A DNA stretch of 64,000 bases from GWE2-42-39 sp034003625. GTDB lineage: Bacteria; Bacteroidota; Bacteroidia; Bacteroidales; Prolixibacteraceae. Numbering within the stretch: the stretch's first letter is position 1; every line of letters starts with the position of its first letter. A program made the translations under genes and the position numbers. Under the pieces are notes generated by a model. It saw only the letters and a program-made list of their open reading frames with translations. It did no database searches and was not told where the DNA came from. This document shows positions 37,742 through 48,183 of the stretch, in pieces. Where the stretch lies: contig JAVEYG010000001.1 in assembly GCA_034003625.1 (NCBI GenBank), positions 1-64,000 of the forward strand, written 5' to 3'.

Positions 37742-38323
37742 ATGAAGACAGATATTATACTGGCTGGAGTTGGCGGACAAGGGATTTTATCGATAGCCGC
37801 AACGTTGGGAACAGCAGCATTAGCCGAAAACCTCAACATAAAACAAGCCGAAACTCACGGGATGAGCCAGCGGGGCGGCGCGGTTGTTTCACACATGCGT
37901 ATCTCCAGTCAACCGATAGCCTCCGATTTAATCCCTCTTGGCAAGGCCGATCTTATCCTTTCGGTCGAACCGATGGAATCGTTACGTTACCTTCCGTTCC
38001 TTTCCGAAACCGGATACTTAGTGACCAATACCACTCCGTTTATCAATATCCCCAATTATCCTGAACTGGAAAAGGTGATGGAGGAAATCAGGAAACTCCC
38101 CCGATTTATTGCCATCGATGCCGACCGGATAGCAAAAGAAACAGGAAATGCACGGGCATCGAACATGGTCATGCTGGGCGCTGCATCTCCGTTTGTCGGC
38201 ATCGAATTTGAAAAAATAAAAGAAGGGGTAAGGTCGATATTCGACAGAAAAGGAGAGGAAATTATCAGCCTGAATATTCGGGCCCTCGAAGCAGGACGCG
38301 ACTTCTCGCTCCAAAACATGTAA
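37742..38323 (+). CDS. iorB: Indolepyruvate:ferredoxin oxidoreductase beta subunit, orphan
   Basis: 193 residues of the gamma/beta pyruvate-ferredoxin oxidoreductase domain: DIILAGVGGQGILSIAATLG, KQAETHGMSQRGGAVVSHMR and VMLGAASPFVGI. In most species this subunit works with IorA, encoded next to it; here the neighbours are a yggS-type gene and FecR, and no iorA is in the window. It may work with a distant alpha subunit. The protein itself looks intact. Confidence 0.85.
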   Translation: MKTDIILAGVGGQGILSIAATLGTAALAENLNIKQAETHGMSQRGGAVVSHMRISSQPIASDLIPLGKADLILSVEPMESLRYLPFLSETGYLVTNTTPFINIPNYPELEKVMEEIRKLPRFIAIDADRIAKETGNARASNMVMLGAASPFVGIEFEKIKEGVRSIFDRKGEEIISLNIRALEAGRDFSLQNM

Positions 38324-38432
38324 TTATTCTGTCTTTTACAAAATACAGTTTCAGTTAAGCCGGAACGCCAGGACTGGTCAGCCCGTATCCTGTTTTTCTA
38401 TTTTTTTCGCAAAAAAAAATTCATTTGCACAT

Positions 38433-38446
38433 AGGGTATCAACCCT
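38433..38446. promoter_or_regulatory. Possible ECF-type regulatory motif before FecR
   Basis: AGGGT-atca-ACCCT, a 5-bp inverted repeat, followed by CGTC at 38454-38457 within 40 bases of the FecR start. A GGGTA...CGTC arrangement before FecR genes would suit an ECF sigma factor, but I am not certain of this motif. Confidence 0.3.
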
Positions 38447-38482
38447 CGGGCTTCGTCAGGAAGCAAACAACAATAATCGACG

Positions 38483-39520
38483 ATGATACCCGAAGGCAAG
38501 CAAATTGAACAAATTCTTACTAACTCGATATTGGGCCATATTAGCAATAACGAAAAAAAACAGCTTGAGGAATGGACCGCTTCGTCGCCCGAGCATCAAA
38601 AAGAAGCCGAAGCATACCGCCAAATCTGGGAAAAATCGAAAAAGCTGGTTTATTCTGAAGAAATTAACATAAAAGAATCGCTGGCAAAAACAAAAAAACG
38701 GATACCTGCATTTCGCAGAAAAAAATGGATCGGATATCTCCGGCAGGCAGCTGCCGTATTGCTGCTGACCATCAGCTTTACCGGGTTAATCCGGTATTAT
38801 ACCGAAAATACAGCCAATGAAATAACAGGCTGTATGGAGGTTAAAACGGCATACGGCATGCAAACCAGTTTCAGCTTGCCCGATGGTACCGAAGTATGGC
38901 TGAACTCAGGAAGTATTTTACGCTACCCGAAATCGTTCCGGAACAAAGACACCCGAAGCATTGAACTGAAAGGTGAAGGATATTTTAACGTGACCAAAGA
39001 CCCCGGTCGTCCCTTTATTGTGAAAACATCGGAAATCGACATAAAAGTTCTTGGTACCGAATTTAATGTAACAGCCTATGACGATTTCCGATCGTTTACC
39101 GTAGCCCTTGAAGAAGGCAAGGTAAGCATCCTGAAAAATACAGCAAACAAAAACAGGGAACTGCTGACGTTAAATCCCGGCGAAGTGGCTGAATACAACC
39201 GGAAGGAAAACAAATTCTATCATTTCCGGGAGAACTCACTGGAAAAATACACGGCATGGAAGAAAGGGATGATCATGTTTTATGGCGACCCGATTGAAAC
39301 GGTGATCCACAAACTTGAAAAATGGTATAATGTTGAAATCAGACTGGCCGATAAAAACCTGACCAGATACCGCTTCACGGCAACATTTGAAAACGAATCG
39401 CTCGATCAGGTATTGAACCTGCTAAGTATATCAACCCCTTTAAAGTATGAAACCATTCCGGCAGAAAAGAAACCAGACCATTCCTTTTCGAAAAGAGTAA
39501 TTATAATATCCAACAAATAA
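38483..39520 (+). CDS. FecR-type anti-sigma/transducer protein
   Basis: 345 residues: an N-terminal cytoplasmic part (residues 1-80), one transmembrane helix (YLRQAAAVLLLTISFTGLI), a periplasmic FecR domain (MQTSFSLPDGTEVWLNSGS, then GEGYFNVTKDPGRPFIVKT) and a C-terminal DUF4974 domain (MIMFYGDPIETVIHKLEKW). It receives a signal from the STN domain of the SusC protein encoded next and controls an ECF sigma factor. No sigma factor gene is adjacent upstream, where iorB sits. The only sigma factor gene in the window is at 57.4 kb. Confidence 0.93.
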   Translation: MIPEGKQIEQILTNSILGHISNNEKKQLEEWTASSPEHQKEAEAYRQIWEKSKKLVYSEEINIKESLAKTKKRIPAFRRKKWIGYLRQAAAVLLLTISFTGLIRYYTENTANEITGCMEVKTAYGMQTSFSLPDGTEVWLNSGSILRYPKSFRNKDTRSIELKGEGYFNVTKDPGRPFIVKTSEIDIKVLGTEFNVTAYDDFRSFTVALEEGKVSILKNTANKNRELLTLNPGEVAEYNRKENKFYHFRENSLEKYTAWKKGMIMFYGDPIETVIHKLEKWYNVEIRLADKNLTRYRFTATFENESLDQVLNLLSISTPLKYETIPAEKKPDHSFSKRVIIISNK

Positions 39521-39572
39521 AAGATTTGCCTATGATAAAGTAAACCCTGTAAAAAAACAGCAGGAAAGTGTT

Positions 39573-39584
39573 GGAAGCGCTTCC
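39573..39584. promoter_or_regulatory. LacI-type palindrome upstream of susC
   Basis: GGAAGCGCTTCC, a 12-bp perfect palindrome with a central CG step, 70 bases before the susC start. It looks like a LacI-family or cre-like operator and differs from the GCAATCGATTGC site at 3.5 kb, so another regulator would bind it. Confidence 0.5.
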
Positions 39585-39653
39585 CTGCCGAAATTTTTAC
39601 CTGAACACCAATTCAGGCACAAATAGTTGTATAATTAAAAACATTTCAAATTT

Positions 39654-42600
39654 ATGGAAAAAAATGTAAAACCGTCAGATATCAGCAATGATATCCTGAT
39701 AAAAGTGTTATTAGCTATGAAACTGATCGTTTTTATTGTCTGCCTCTCAGCAATGAGCGTCCTGGCTACCGGGGCTTATTCCCAAAATACCAGGATTTCG
39801 CTTGACATGAAAAACCTTCCGATAAGGGAAGTCCTGAAAGAAATTGAAAACTCAAGCGAGTTTTATTTTCTGTATAACAATGAACTCATTGATGTCGAAC
39901 AAAAAGTAAACATCCGTGTGGAAAAAGAACTGATCAACAACGTGATTGATGCGTTGTTTAACGGCCAGGAAATAAATTACACAATAACCGGCAGGCAGAT
40001 AATCATATCCCCGAAAAATCCCGATACGGTCTGGGCACAACAATTCAGTGTCAATGGAAAGGTCACCGACATCAAAGGAGAATCCCTGCCCGGAGTTTCG
40101 GTACTGGTGAAAGGTACAACCACTGGGACAATTACCGATAACGACGGGAATTATACGCTGTCAGGCGTCCCCGGAAATGCCACTCTGGTATTTTCGTTCG
40201 TTGGAATGAAACCACAGGAAGTTGCAATTAACGGGCAGCAAACCATTGACATCGTCTTGAACGAAGACAAACTTTCGCTCGACGAAGTGATTGTCATTGG
40301 TTACGGTACTGCCAAACGCCAGGACTACACAGGTTCTGTAAGTTCCGTAAAAATGGAAGGATCGCCGGTTTCGCTTGCACCCAACACCAATGCCCTCGAA
40401 TCGCTTAAAGGCAATGTTTCGGGTTTGAATATCGGTGCTACAAACTCAGCAGGAGGTGAACCCAGCATGATGATTCGCGGACAAAATTCCATCAACGGGT
40501 CCAACGATCCGCTAATTGTTCTGGACGGGGTAATATACCTGGGCAGTTTAAACGATATAAATCCGAACGATATTGCCACCTTTGATATTCTGAAAGATGC
40601 TGTTTCGGCAGCAGCTTACGGCTCCAGGTCGGCAAACGGGATTATCGCTATCACCACCAAACGGGGAAACTCTTCAAAACCACTGATTACGTTCAACATG
40701 TCAACCGGTATCCAGGGATGGCAAAACAAGCCGGTGATGATGAAAGGCGAAGAATGGATCAAAGTGGTCAATGCCCGCAACCAGTATTCTGAAGGATCGA
40801 CCGACTGGATGAAATCCGGAGAATTGGCAAACCTGACAGAAGGAAAAGAAACGGTTTGGTTAGACGAGGTCACCAGAACAGGTATTATACAGGACTACCA
40901 GATTGCAGTATCCGGGGCCGGAAAAGGAATAAATTATTATTTATCCACATCATATAACCATAACAAAGGGGTTGTTGTAGGTGATGATTTTGACCGTATT
41001 TCCATACTCGGAAAAATAAATACCGACATTACCAAATGGCTGAAAATTGGCGTTGACGCCAGCTATTCCAGAAGGGAATATTCAGGTTTTGCCGCCGACA
41101 TAGGCGCAGCAGAAAGAATGTCCCCTTATGGCGTACTGTACCGCGACGACCAGAAAAACCTGGAAAAATACCCTTACACACAATCAATGATCAATCCGTT
41201 ATGGGGAATTAACGACGGAACACGCGACAATATGGATGTTCGCCAGAACTTTCGTTTAAATGCGTATGCCGTAATTGACGTCCCCTGGATAAAAGGGTTA
41301 AATTACCGGATCAACTTTCTGACCAACTTAGACAAAAACCAATCGGGAAGTTTCTATTATGAAGACTATTATGTAGCAGAAGGCGAAGGATTAAGCCGTT
41401 ATGAACCTTCCACATTGCAGGGTTTGTTGTCGAGGGCAAACGGGAACCTCGACAACAACAGTACATACAGTTACGTATTTGACAATATCCTCAATTACAA
41501 AAACAGGTTTGGAAAACATGGCATTGAAGCGACTGTGGTTGCCACGCGCGACTATCGGAAATACGAAGACATCAATGCTACCGGCAGCGATTTCTCGGCC
41601 AATGGCAATACCACTCTTGGCATGTGGGGCCTGCACAAAGCTACGGTACAGAATGTAATCTTAAATGCTGACGAAAGGGCTAACATCGGATACCTCGGAC
41701 GCGCAAGCTACTCATATATCGACAAATATTATTTTACTGCTTCGTATCGCCGGGATGGGGCTTCCGTATTCGGGGCAAACAATAAATGGGCAAATTTTGC
41801 GGCAGCAGGCGTAGCATGGAAGATCTCAGAAGAAAATTTTATGGCCGGTTTTGAGAAACTCGATAACCTGAAATTAAAACTCTCGTGGGGACAAAACGGG
41901 AACCAGGGAGTTGGGCCGTATTCAACCTTGTCGAAAGTTGCCAATGGGGCTTCCGGTGGTTACCGTTACGAATTTTCCAATGCGCAGGGAAAAATTAATT
42001 ATGGGCTGGTACAAAGCACGCTGGGAAACCATGAACTGGGCTGGGAAAGCACCGAATCGTGGAATACCGGCTTCGAATCGGCATGGTTAAAAAACCGCCT
42101 GTTTGTGGATGTGGATGTATATTTTACGAAAACTACCGACCAGATATTTACGCGTAACATTCCGGTTATGACCGGTTTTAAAACGATCACCACATCAATG
42201 GGGCAGGTTAACAACTCGGGTACCGAAATAACAGTACGTTCGGTGAACATCCAACGTAGTGATTTTAACTGGACAAGTTCAATTACTTTTTGGAAGAACA
42301 ACAACAAATTAGTAAAACTGTATGGAGAAGACAACGACGGCGACGGAAAAGAAGATGACGATATTGCCAACAGCCTGTTTATCGGAAAATCATTAGGTGC
42401 TATTTACGGCTATCAGCAGGATGGGATTGTACAGGAAGAGGATACGGAATACAGGGCCCTGACCGGCGCTGCACCCGGCGCACCCAAATATGTAGATATA
42501 GACGGGGAAGCAGGGATCACTGCCGCCGACCGGAAGATTTTGGGATATGCCAAAGAAAATTTCCGATTGAACATGAGCAATAGCGTAACTTATCGTGGAT

Positions 42601-43025
42601 TTGAATTATATATGCTGGTGACGGGTATCTTCGGTGGAAATGACTATTTTTTGAAAGGCAACGCCAGGGCGTACATGACCTCCGGCACCGGAAGGTTCAA
42701 TGACAACATGCCTTATATCCCCTACTGGACACCGGAAAACAAGAGCAATGTATATCCATCGGCAACATTTGCCGGCGACAGCCGTTTCCTGGGGTTGCAA
42801 TCACGCGGGTTTGTCCGTCTTCAGGACATTACTCTCTCGTACACGTTTAAACAACATTGGGTAAAAATGGCTCACATCAACACGCTGAAAGTTTATTTTG
42901 CAGCAAAAAATGTTGGCACCATTACGAACTGGGAAGGTGGCGACCCCGAAACAGGCGCAACTTATCTGGCAAATACATTCCCGGTTGTTTCAACCTATTC
43001 ATTAGGCGCTACCATCAGTTTCTAA
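39654..43025 (+). CDS. SusC-type TonB-dependent transporter with STN domain
   Basis: 1123 residues, an outer-membrane importer of oligosaccharides. Signal region (LIVFIVCLSAMSVLATGAYSQ), STN signalling domain at about 50-125 (LPIREVLKEIENSSEFYFLY), carboxypeptidase-regulatory-like domain at about 132-210 (VNGKVTDIKGESLPGVSV), plug from about 215 (DEVIVIGYGTAKRQDYTGSV, LIVLDGVIYLG), then a 22-strand type barrel ending in STYSLGATISF-like residues. The STN domain explains the adjacent FecR protein: ligand binding would be signalled to it. SusD follows after 23 bases. Confidence 0.96.
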   Translation: MEKNVKPSDISNDILIKVLLAMKLIVFIVCLSAMSVLATGAYSQNTRISLDMKNLPIREVLKEIENSSEFYFLYNNELIDVEQKVNIRVEKELINNVIDALFNGQEINYTITGRQIIISPKNPDTVWAQQFSVNGKVTDIKGESLPGVSVLVKGTTTGTITDNDGNYTLSGVPGNATLVFSFVGMKPQEVAINGQQTIDIVLNEDKLSLDEVIVIGYGTAKRQDYTGSVSSVKMEGSPVSLAPNTNALESLKGNVSGLNIGATNSAGGEPSMMIRGQNSINGSNDPLIVLDGVIYLGSLNDINPNDIATFDILKDAVSAAAYGSRSANGIIAITTKRGNSSKPLITFNMSTGIQGWQNKPVMMKGEEWIKVVNARNQYSEGSTDWMKSGELANLTEGKETVWLDEVTRTGIIQDYQIAVSGAGKGINYYLSTSYNHNKGVVVGDDFDRISILGKINTDITKWLKIGVDASYSRREYSGFAADIGAAERMSPYGVLYRDDQKNLEKYPYTQSMINPLWGINDGTRDNMDVRQNFRLNAYAVIDVPWIKGLNYRINFLTNLDKNQSGSFYYEDYYVAEGEGLSRYEPSTLQGLLSRANGNLDNNSTYSYVFDNILNYKNRFGKHGIEATVVATRDYRKYEDINATGSDFSANGNTTLGMWGLHKATVQNVILNADERANIGYLGRASYSYIDKYYFTASYRRDGASVFGANNKWANFAAAGVAWKISEENFMAGFEKLDNLKLKLSWGQNGNQGVGPYSTLSKVANGASGGYRYEFSNAQGKINYGLVQSTLGNHELGWESTESWNTGFESAWLKNRLFVDVDVYFTKTTDQIFTRNIPVMTGFKTITTSMGQVNNSGTEITVRSVNIQRSDFNWTSSITFWKNNNKLVKLYGEDNDGDGKEDDDIANSLFIGKSLGAIYGYQQDGIVQEEDTEYRALTGAAPGAPKYVDIDGEAGITAADRKILGYAKENFRLNMSNSVTYRGFELYMLVTGIFGGNDYFLKGNARAYMTSGTGRFNDNMPYIPYWTPENKSNVYPSATFAGDSRFLGLQSRGFVRLQDITLSYTFKQHWVKMAHINTLKVYFAAKNVGTITNWEGGDPETGATYLANTFPVVSTYSLGATISF

Positions 43026-43048
43026 CCTAAACACTAAAAATTACAGAG

Positions 43049-44839
43049 ATGAAAAATCTAAAATATTTAAGTATTACGTTATTTTTCCTGTTACTGTTTT
43101 CTGTCAGCTGTCAGGATGATAAATTTCTGGAAGAAAACCCGACAACGTTTTACACTGTTGACAACGCATTCTCCACATCGGCACAGATCGACCAGGTGTT
43201 GGTGGCAATCTACACACACATCCGGGATCTGTGGGTCAACCCGTCATCTCCTGCCTGGATTTTTGATTTCAGGGGAAAAGGCACCGATATGTACGATGTG
43301 CCAAATATCAGAAGAAGCGCCACATTTAGCGACTATGGGACTATAAACCCCGATCGCGGCACTTTTTATGAAATTTACACAACCTGGTATTATGTAATTG
43401 CCCGCGCTAACTTAGCCATTTATGCAGCCGAACTGCCACAGGTTGCCTGGGGATCGGCAGCCGAAAAAGCGTATGTGCTGGCCCAGGCCAGGTTCTTTCG
43501 CGCTTTTGCCTACCGAAACCTGGCCGAACTTTTTGGCGGCGTTCCCATTGTCACAGAAATTGCAACATCGCCCCGTTACGATTATGAACGGGTATCGCGC
43601 GTTGAAACATACCAGTTTGCCATCAGTGAGATGGAAGCCATTGAAAACGATTTACCTGAAACTACCGCCGCTGGCGGACGTATTGTACGGGGTGCCGCCC
43701 AGCACAACCTTTGTGAACTGTACCTGGCGATGGGCATCCAGTTAGCCGCCGATGGCAACGCTTCTGCAGCCCAGGCTGCCTTCACCAAATCGGTAAACTA
43801 TGGCGATAAAGTTATAAACGGGGGAACCTATTCCCTGATGGATTCGCGCTTTGGCACACGAAAAAACGAACAATTCGTCATCATCGACATCTACAAAAAC
43901 GGTGTTTTTAATGCGGCACAGAAAGCAGATACATTAAAATTAATGACCAATTACTATTGGGATTTATTTCAGGAAGGAAATGTAAACTACCAGGATGGAA
44001 ACAAGGAATGTATCTGGGCTTTACAGATTGATTAAGCGGCATACAAGGCTGAAGATAAAAAGTCTCTTCTAAATTACTCACGTTCCTATGGACCAGTCTT
44101 CCGCGACGGGGCAAAAAGTCATCTGCTGGGGACTCTCGAAGATGTTGGCGGACGTGGTATTGCCCAGGTAATACCGACTATGTATACCCGGGATCTTATC
44201 TATGCAGACAAATGGGCTGACGATATGCGTAATTCAGATATTGTTTTCCGCAGGAGATTTAAAGGAAATGTCCCCACATCGCCCTATTATTTAAAATCTG
44301 TCCCCTGGGATGTAATGTATGAGGGAAGCTCAGATCCAACAACCAATTTAAACAACCGGAGCCTTTGTTACCCCGTATCATGTAAAGTTGCCACTGATAA
44401 ATATACCGGATTGACAGACGGACAAGACCGGAGCAACCTGTTCCGCGACGAATATGTCATCCGCCTGTCCGAAACCATCCTGCTTCGCGCCGAAGCCAAG
44501 CAACGGTTGGGAAATAAAGCAGGAGCGGCAGCCGACATAAACCTTTTACGCCAGCGGGCAAAATGCAGTTACTTAGTAACAGCCGCCGATATGGATGACA
44601 ATTTCAACACCATTTTGGATGAACGCGCCCGCGAATTAGTTTACGAAGAATGTCGTTGGAATACCCTCTTGCGTATGGGTGGGAATATTGCCGTAACCCG
44701 GATCAGGGAACATGCCTACTGGCCCGAGACCAAAGCCACGCTCACTTTCGATTACAACCTGTGGCCTATTCCCCAGACGATCATCGATACCAACAGCGAT
44801 GTCGTGCTTGAACAAAACCCGGGTTGGACAAATAAATAA
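43049..44839 (+). pseudogene. SusD-type glycan-binding lipoprotein gene interrupted by an in-frame stop
   Basis: The first open part (43049-44032) encodes a lipoprotein signal (FSVSC, Cys21) and the TPR-rich N-terminal part of SusD/RagB proteins (QARFFRAFAYRNLAELFGGVPIV). It ends CIWALQID then TAA at 44033-44035. The same frame continues without any shift, AAYKAEDKKSLLNYSRSYG, through RDEYVIRLSETILLRAEAKQRLG to the normal SusD end LEQNPGWTNK. A single base change at a tyrosine-like codon explains the break. The result is either a recently inactivated gene or a sequencing error; readthrough is not excluded. If inactive, the neighbouring SusC lacks its lid protein. Confidence 0.92.
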
Positions 44840-44853
44840 ATTCATGCCTGCAT

Positions 44854-44916
44854 AAAAGAGACTGTCCTAAAAGTATACAACCGGGTCATCCCGAACTTTT
44901 CTGACAGCCTCTTTTT
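44854..44916 (+). terminator. Terminator after susD
   Basis: AAAAGAGACTGTCCTAAAAGT (first 20: 44854-44873) pairs with the sequence ending GACAGCCTCTTTTT at 44916. The stem has a few mismatches and ends in a T-run, like the terminator at 7.9 kb. Confidence 0.75.
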
Positions 44917-45048
44917 CCTGATATGTCAAAATTTAATGTGTTTTTATCAATAATTACGATGAAAAAAATCCATTCATTGTTTATTTTAGCTTCATTATCA
45001 ATTTTTGATAGAAATCACAATTATTTACCTACACCAACCAAACCGTAT

Positions 45049-48000
45049 ATGTCAAAATCAATCATTATATTTCTGCTTATCCTGACCCTTTTTACCGGGG
45101 GCAAATCGCAAAATCCCGTTTGCCTGACAGGAACCGACAAATCAATAGAAACAGAAAAAATCAGGTCTGGTTTTCAAACCCCGCCCACCGAATCGCGGCT
45201 ACGCTGCTACTGGTGGTGGCTCAACAGCATGGGCACCAAAGAATCCATCACCCGCGACCTCGAAGAGATGAAAGCCAAAGGGTATGGCGGGGCATCCATT
45301 GTCGATGCCGGGAGTTCCAACTACTCGGTGGCCCGGAAGACCACCGCGGGCCCGGTATTTATGAGCCCCGCGTGGATGGAACTATATCAGCATGCCGTAA
45401 AAGAAGCCGACCGCATCGGTATCGAACTGAGCGTAAATGTACAGAGTGGATGGAACCCCGGTGCACCGTCCATCACCCCCGATATGGCCCTGAAAAAATT
45501 GGTTTACACCGAGACCAAAGTAAAAGGCGGACAGAAAGTTCATATTGAGTTGTCCCAGCCCGAAACAAAATTGATGTACAACGATGTAATGGTACAGGCG
45601 ATCCCGCTCCCTCCGGAAAATTCGCCCGTAAAAAACGATGCCATCACCAACTGGGACAAAAAATCGTTTAATCTCCGGATGGGATGGAAAGGGGTTTATC
45701 CGCTGCACGAACTGCGCGAAGGCTTCGACAACCCGGCAAAAACCGGCATCATAAAAAAAGCGGATATCATCGACCTGACTACAAACTTTGATGGGACAAC
45801 CTTAAGCTGGGACGCCCCCACGGGCGACTGGTTAGTGATCCGTTACGGCTGGACCTGCACAGGGGCACGCACCTCCACCACCAGCGACGGATGGGAAGGC
45901 CTCTCGCTCGATCACCTGAACCCCGATGCCTTTGAACTTTTCCGGCAAACTGTGGTCCAGCCGCTGATCGACTCGGCACAGGCGGTTGGCAACAGTGTTA
46001 AATTCCTGCAAACCGACAGTTGGGAAATGGGCGTGATAAACTGGAGCAACCGCTTCCCCGAAGAGTTTAAAAAGCTCAGGGGATATGAAATCGACCAATT
46101 CATGCCTGTAATGACGGGCCGGGTGGTTGAAGATCAAGAAATTTCAAACCGTTTTTTGCATGATATTCGTAAAACCGTGGGCGACTGTGTGGCAAAAAAC
46201 CATTACCGCTTATTTGCTGACCTGGCCCACCAACACGGCATGGGCATCCACCCCGAATCGGGCGGCCCCCACTCTGCACCGGTCGATGCCCTTTTAGTTA
46301 TGGGCATCAGCGACTTTCCGCAGGGCGAATTTTGGGCCCGTTCCAGCACCCATCGCGTATCCGATGCCGACCGTTTGGCCGTGAAACAAAGCGCCTGCGT
46401 AGCCCACACCAACGGGAAACGGTTTGTCGCCGCCGAAGGGCCGACCAGTATCGGCCCCCAGTGGGAACGTTCTCCCAAAGACCTGAAAGCCAATATCGAC
46501 CGCATTTTTTGCTCGGGAGTCAACCGTATCGTGTGGCACACATTTACTTCGTCGCCTAAAGAATTCGGGAAACCCGGAAACGAATATTTTGCCGGGACAC
46601 ACCTTAACCCGAACACTACCTGGTGGGAGCAATCTGCCGATTTTATCGGCTACCTCAACCGTTGCAGCTACCTGCTCCAACAAGGGCTGTTTGTAGCCGA
46701 TGTGCTGTATTATTATGGCGATGATGTACCCAATTTTGTGTTCCTGAAAGAAGAATTTCCGGAGCTAAATTTTGGTTATGATTGGGATAAATGCTCCAAA
46801 GATGTAATACTGAACCGGCTATCGGTATCGGATAAGAAAATTGTTTTGCCCGATGGGATGAGTTACCACGTTTTGGCACTTGCCCCAGAACAAGCCATTG
46901 ACCTTGATGTACTGAAAAGAGTAGAAGAACTGGTGAAAGATGGAATGACGGTAATTGCACAACGCCCGAAAACAACTACCGGGATGCAATGGTATCCTGA
47001 AGGGGATAAAGAGCTTGCCCGTATTGCAGAAAAATTATGGGGAAACATCGACGGAGAAACTGTTACAGAAAACCGTTACGGAAAAGGGCGCATCATCTGG
47101 GGACGAGATATAAATAAAGTTCTGGAAGACATGGGGGTAAAACCTGATCTGGCATTTAGCAGCCCCGACAAAGAGACAATGCTCGATTACATCCACCGCA
47201 CCACCGAAAACGCCGATATTTATTTCGTGGTAAACCGTTACGCACGAAAAGGCATCAATGATTTTCAATACCGCTATTTAACCAGCCTGCCCGACCGTTA
47301 CGAACAAGTGGAATGCAAGTTCCGGGTTACTGGAAAAACCCCGCAACTGTGGAATCCGCAAACAGGTGAAATAAAACCAATACTCAGCTATCGCGAAGAA
47401 AACGGGCAAACCATTGTACCGCTCTACCTGGCGCCCGAAGGTTCGGCATTCGTTGTTTTTACGGATGCAAACCCGGAAAAACATATCACCGGAATTGAAA
47501 AAAACGAAGAAAATATCTTTCCGGGAAATACAACAGAGGCAAAAGAAAAACCATTGTTTGAGTTTGAAAAATCAGGCAAAAAATGGGAAATGACGGCATC
47601 TGCTCCCGGAAATTATACCCTGCACTGGTCGGATGGGAAAACAAACACCATAAAAATTGAAAAAGAAGATCAGGTTTTTTCTATTGATGGAAGTTGGGAA
47701 GTTCATTTCGATCCGGACTGGGGAGGGCCGGAAACCACCGTTTTCGACGAACTAAAACCGTGGACCGGATTTCAGGAGGAAGGGATAAAATATTACTCCG
47801 GATCGGCTGTGTACAAAAAGTCGTTCAATATAAAAAAGAAAGATTTTGAAGGATCAAAAGTGACGATCAACCTGGGCAACCTGCACGAAATGGCCGTTGT
47901 TAACCTAAACGGGCACCGCTTTAATTTATGCTGGGCACCGCCTTACAAACTGGATGTAACCAAATATTTGCACGATGGCAATAACCAATTAGAAATTGAA

Positions 48001-48183
48001 GTGACCAATCTGTGGCCTAACCGCCTGATCGGTGACGGCAAACTCCCCGCTGAAAAAAGGCTTACCAAAACCAACATCAACAAGTTTGACGCGCCAGATG
48101 CAGAAAAGCTCCTGCGCGAATCGGGACTGATCGGCCCGGTATCGCTGATTATTTCTAAAAAATCAAAAATTAATATCCCATGA
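45049..48183 (+). CDS. GH106 alpha-L-rhamnosidase
   Basis: About 1044 residues with a signal peptide (KSIIIFLLILTLFTGGKSQ). The N-terminal part has the GH106 opening RLRCYWWWLNSMG and GYGGASIVDAG, then IELSVNVQSGWNPG and WLVIRYGWTCTGA, and FLQTDSWEMGVINWS. The C-terminal part has a galactose-binding-like domain (VTINLGNLHEMAVVNLNGHRF). GH106 enzymes remove terminal alpha-L-rhamnose from rhamnogalacturonan and similar glycans. I start at the ATG 42 codons into the open frame, directly before the signal peptide. It overlaps the next gene by four bases (ATGA), so the two are translationally coupled. Confidence 0.88.
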   Translation: MSKSIIIFLLILTLFTGGKSQNPVCLTGTDKSIETEKIRSGFQTPPTESRLRCYWWWLNSMGTKESITRDLEEMKAKGYGGASIVDAGSSNYSVARKTTAGPVFMSPAWMELYQHAVKEADRIGIELSVNVQSGWNPGAPSITPDMALKKLVYTETKVKGGQKVHIELSQPETKLMYNDVMVQAIPLPPENSPVKNDAITNWDKKSFNLRMGWKGVYPLHELREGFDNPAKTGIIKKADIIDLTTNFDGTTLSWDAPTGDWLVIRYGWTCTGARTSTTSDGWEGLSLDHLNPDAFELFRQTVVQPLIDSAQAVGNSVKFLQTDSWEMGVINWSNRFPEEFKKLRGYEIDQFMPVMTGRVVEDQEISNRFLHDIRKTVGDCVAKNHYRLFADLAHQHGMGIHPESGGPHSAPVDALLVMGISDFPQGEFWARSSTHRVSDADRLAVKQSACVAHTNGKRFVAAEGPTSIGPQWERSPKDLKANIDRIFCSGVNRIVWHTFTSSPKEFGKPGNEYFAGTHLNPNTTWWEQSADFIGYLNRCSYLLQQGLFVADVLYYYGDDVPNFVFLKEEFPELNFGYDWDKCSKDVILNRLSVSDKKIVLPDGMSYHVLALAPEQAIDLDVLKRVEELVKDGMTVIAQRPKTTTGMQWYPEGDKELARIAEKLWGNIDGETVTENRYGKGRIIWGRDINKVLEDMGVKPDLAFSSPDKETMLDYIHRTTENADIYFVVNRYARKGINDFQYRYLTSLPDRYEQVECKFRVTGKTPQLWNPQTGEIKPILSYREENGQTIVPLYLAPEGSAFVVFTDANPEKHITGIEKNEENIFPGNTTEAKEKPLFEFEKSGKKWEMTASAPGNYTLHWSDGKTNTIKIEKEDQVFSIDGSWEVHFDPDWGGPETTVFDELKPWTGFQEEGIKYYSGSAVYKKSFNIKKKDFEGSKVTINLGNLHEMAVVNLNGHRFNLCWAPPYKLDVTKYLHDGNNQLEIEVTNLWPNRLIGDGKLPAEKRLTKTNINKFDAPDAEKLLRESGLIGPVSLIISKKSKINIP

